Source: a bacterium (GTDB lineage: Bacteria > CSSED10-310 > JAJRTK01). Taken from it: DNA of 33,609 bases. The stretch spans positions 1 to 33,609 of the forward strand of contig JAJRTK010000543.1 of NCBI GenBank assembly GCA_024278345.1, read 5' to 3'. A program made the position numbers and the translations under genes. Below are positions 32,476 through 33,609 of this stretch, one piece after another; position 1 is the stretch's first letter; the number at the start of each line of letters is the position of its first letter. A model generated the notes under the pieces. It was given only the letters and a program-made list of their open reading frames with translations, was not told where the DNA came from and did not search any database.

Positions 32476-33033
32476 TTCTGTCCAGATCCATGGCGCAAGG
32501 CCCGAAAAATAGGGGATCACTCATTTTTTTGCAAAAGTGACGGGAAAAGTGAGGCCCGATTCTAAGCGAATTCCCGGATTCAGGCAAAACAATGTCTTCC
32601 CGGTCATCAGCAACGGAAAAACCGCCGAATCCGATCCACCCAGTTCATTCCTCTTCCGCCAGCAGGTTTTCGTTTGGGTTGGCTTCCGGTCGGGTCGGCG
32701 GCAGTCCGTCCGCCGCCCCTCCCCCTCATCGCCCCCCAACAGAGCTCATGGCCCTCATTACCGGTCCCCCCTCAATAGGCTGGTGGAGCACCATTCCGAT
32801 GGCTTTCCTTCCCGCTGACTCCCAACTGCATCGCTCGCCACTACTCCGAAATACCCGAGCCTTACCGCTCACGGTATTTCTTCGATAGAATGTTAGGCGA
32901 AGGTCAGCCCTGCCAGGTGCGTGAGGAGGACTCCTCGCAAGGAGGTGCGAGATTGCTCGGACCAGGAAGTTGCCCGGAGCAGGCGCAATTGTCCCGCTTT
33001 ACATGGAGACTCAGCCCGACAGGAGAGAGAATC
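32476..33033. other. Intergenic stretch between divergent typA and the small membrane-protein gene
   Basis: About 560 bases. Repeat copy 8 lies at 32664-32731. Near 32867-32890 the sequence TTACCG ... TAGAAT has a spacing loosely like a promoter for the plus-strand gene, but it is weak. A small stem GAGGA-GGAC-TCCTC (around 32926-32939) follows. An open frame from 32890 leads into the next gene but has no recognisable protein in its first 48 codons. Nothing else can be named. Confidence 0.5.
32664..32731 (-). repeat. Dispersed repeat copy 8 (short form)
   Basis: Read on the minus strand this copy has GGGGCGGCGGACGGACTGCC, then GACCCGACCGGAAGCCAACC and CAAACGAAAACC. It shares the left block with copies 1, 3, 5 and 6, and the CGACCCGACCGGAA block with copy 2. 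There is no hairpin insert. It lies upstream of typA. Confidence 0.7.
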
Positions 33034-33468
33034 GTGAGCGAAGAAGTCTTGGGAGCAAAAAAAAAGATCGAGGCCTGGAAAAAGGTCCTGTTCTTGAGCC
33101 TGGTCGCTTTCCTAGGATCCGGATATTTCCTTGTAGATAACCTCTTCATTCTTGCCAATTTTAACAAGACTACCGCGAAAGTCGTGAAGTCCGAAACCAT
33201 TCGACTGCCTGGGAGCGGCTCGACGAGAACCTATTATTTGACCGTGAGATTCACCAACAGTAAGGGAGATAAAGTAACAAAAAAAACCAGTTACGGGTCA
33301 TCGATGTTCAACTATAGCAGTGGTGATGAAGTGGCCATCTATTATCGGCCTGGGAAGGCCCATGACTTTTATGTCGGCTCTTTCATGACGATGTGGGCTG
33401 CACCCTTGACCGGCCTCGCCCTGGCCTTCTTCGTCCTCTGGGGCGCAAGAGTGCTGAAAGACAGTTAA
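33034..33468 (+). CDS. Small membrane protein, DUF3592-like
   Basis: The 144-residue protein has one helix near the N-terminus (VLFLSLVAFLGSGYFLVDNL) and one near the C-terminus (WAAPLTGLALAFFVLWGARV). Between them is a beta-rich domain of about 70 residues (TAKVVKSETI, TYYLTVRFTNSKGDKVTKKT, GDEVAIYYRPGKAHDFYVGS). That layout, two helices around a small OB-like domain with an IYYRPGKPxxF-type motif, is that of DUF3592 proteins, whose function is unknown. The GTG start at 33034 has AGGAGAG seven bases upstream; the longer frame from 32890 is less likely. Codon use from 33100 on is more AT-rich than its neighbours. Confidence 0.75.
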   Translation: MSEEVLGAKKKIEAWKKVLFLSLVAFLGSGYFLVDNLFILANFNKTTAKVVKSETIRLPGSGSTRTYYLTVRFTNSKGDKVTKKTSYGSSMFNYSSGDEVAIYYRPGKAHDFYVGSFMTMWAAPLTGLALAFFVLWGARVLKDS

Positions 33469-33524
33469 GGGACCTATCAAATTGTCGTGTTTTTGCTTTA
33501 CAATTTTCTTCGCCGAAATGGTGG

Positions 33525-33543
33525 CACCGGCATCTTGCCGGTG
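33525..33543. repeat. Perfect hairpin CACCGGCA-TCT-TGCCGGTG
   Basis: A perfect 8-base stem with a three-base loop lies 57 bases after the DUF3592-like gene. It could act as a terminator, although no T run follows, or as one end of an intergenic palindromic repeat. The rest of the window (33544-33609) shows nothing else I can support. Confidence 0.6.
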
Positions 33544-33609
33544 TAGCGCCCTCCGGACTGCACGGAGCCGGGAAGGAGGCCCGCCCCAGCGGTGATGTTG
33601 TCAACCAGA

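Noticed and set aside
616-32731. The dispersed repeats as a CRISPR array
   Set aside because: Copies are kilobases apart, on both strands, of different length and without regular spacers or cas genes.
32592-32888. Plus-strand open frame of 98 residues in the gap before the DUF3592-like gene
   Set aside because: It is made largely of repeat copy 8 and low-complexity sequence, with no ribosome site.
1-33609. Prophage or integrative element suggested by the primase-like domain
   Set aside because: No integrase, capsid, terminase, replication gene, tRNA or attachment-like direct repeats were seen; the surrounding genes are ordinary chromosomal ones.

Overview
The window is about 58% GC by eye and comes from a Gram-negative bacterium: it has a FadL-type outer-membrane protein, a putative outer-membrane barrel fused to a metalloprotease, and a Gram-negative (class GN) sortase with its VIT/VWA partner. 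The ECF sigma factor of the type whose region 2 contains HTLQPTALVHEAY, overlapping a Ser/Thr kinase with a characteristic multi-pass C-terminal domain, is a combination I associate with Acidobacteriota and some related phyla. I lean to Acidobacteriota or a neighbouring deep lineage, but no rRNA or other phylogenetic marker is present. I saw no tRNA, rRNA, CRISPR array, integrase or transposase.

Layout. (1) 1-539, minus: a partial gene running off the left edge, with a lone sigma-54 (RpoN) DNA-binding domain followed by 53-residue Pro/Glu/Thr-rich repeats. (2) 540-1405: non-coding, with two dispersed repeats and a cluster of mutually exclusive hairpins. (3) 1406-2779, plus: FadL/OMPP1-type barrel, convergent with (4) a minus-strand series from 11044 down to 2776: DASS anion transporter, HExxH-propeller-barrel protein, CDP-alcohol phosphatidyltransferase, Flp-like pilin, TauE/SafE exporter and amidohydrolase. 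(5) 11419-11739, plus: a small protein resembling only the C-terminal domain of P4/D5-type primases. (6) 15057-11750, minus: ECF sigma factor overlapping a membrane Ser/Thr kinase. (7) 15245-16729, plus: secreted M43-type (PAPP-A-like) metalloprotease. (8) 19305-16774, minus: copper-type P1B ATPase. (9) 19698-27484, plus: AI-2E family transporter with a large insertion, two tandem PilT-like ATPases, a DUF4097-like protein, a phospholipid-methyltransferase-like enzyme and a GlcD-type FAD oxidase. (10) 32475-27498, minus: TypA/BipA GTPase, VIT/VWA sortase-target protein, class GN sortase. (11) 33034-33468, plus: small DUF3592-like membrane protein.

The clearest functional units are the sortase with its target, the sigma factor with the kinase, and the two PilT paralogues. 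Most other neighbours look like an ordinary housekeeping and cell-envelope mixture.

The features least explained by known families are these: (a) a dispersed repeat family with at least eight copies, in two forms, three carrying an internal hairpin, one copy forming the C-terminal tail of the AI-2E transporter; (b) two orphan DNA-binding domains (sigma-54 box and primase C-terminus), each lying next to a copy of that repeat; (c) the two PilT paralogues, each of which has lost a different one of the two His-box histidines; and (d) the hairpin cluster at 755-839.
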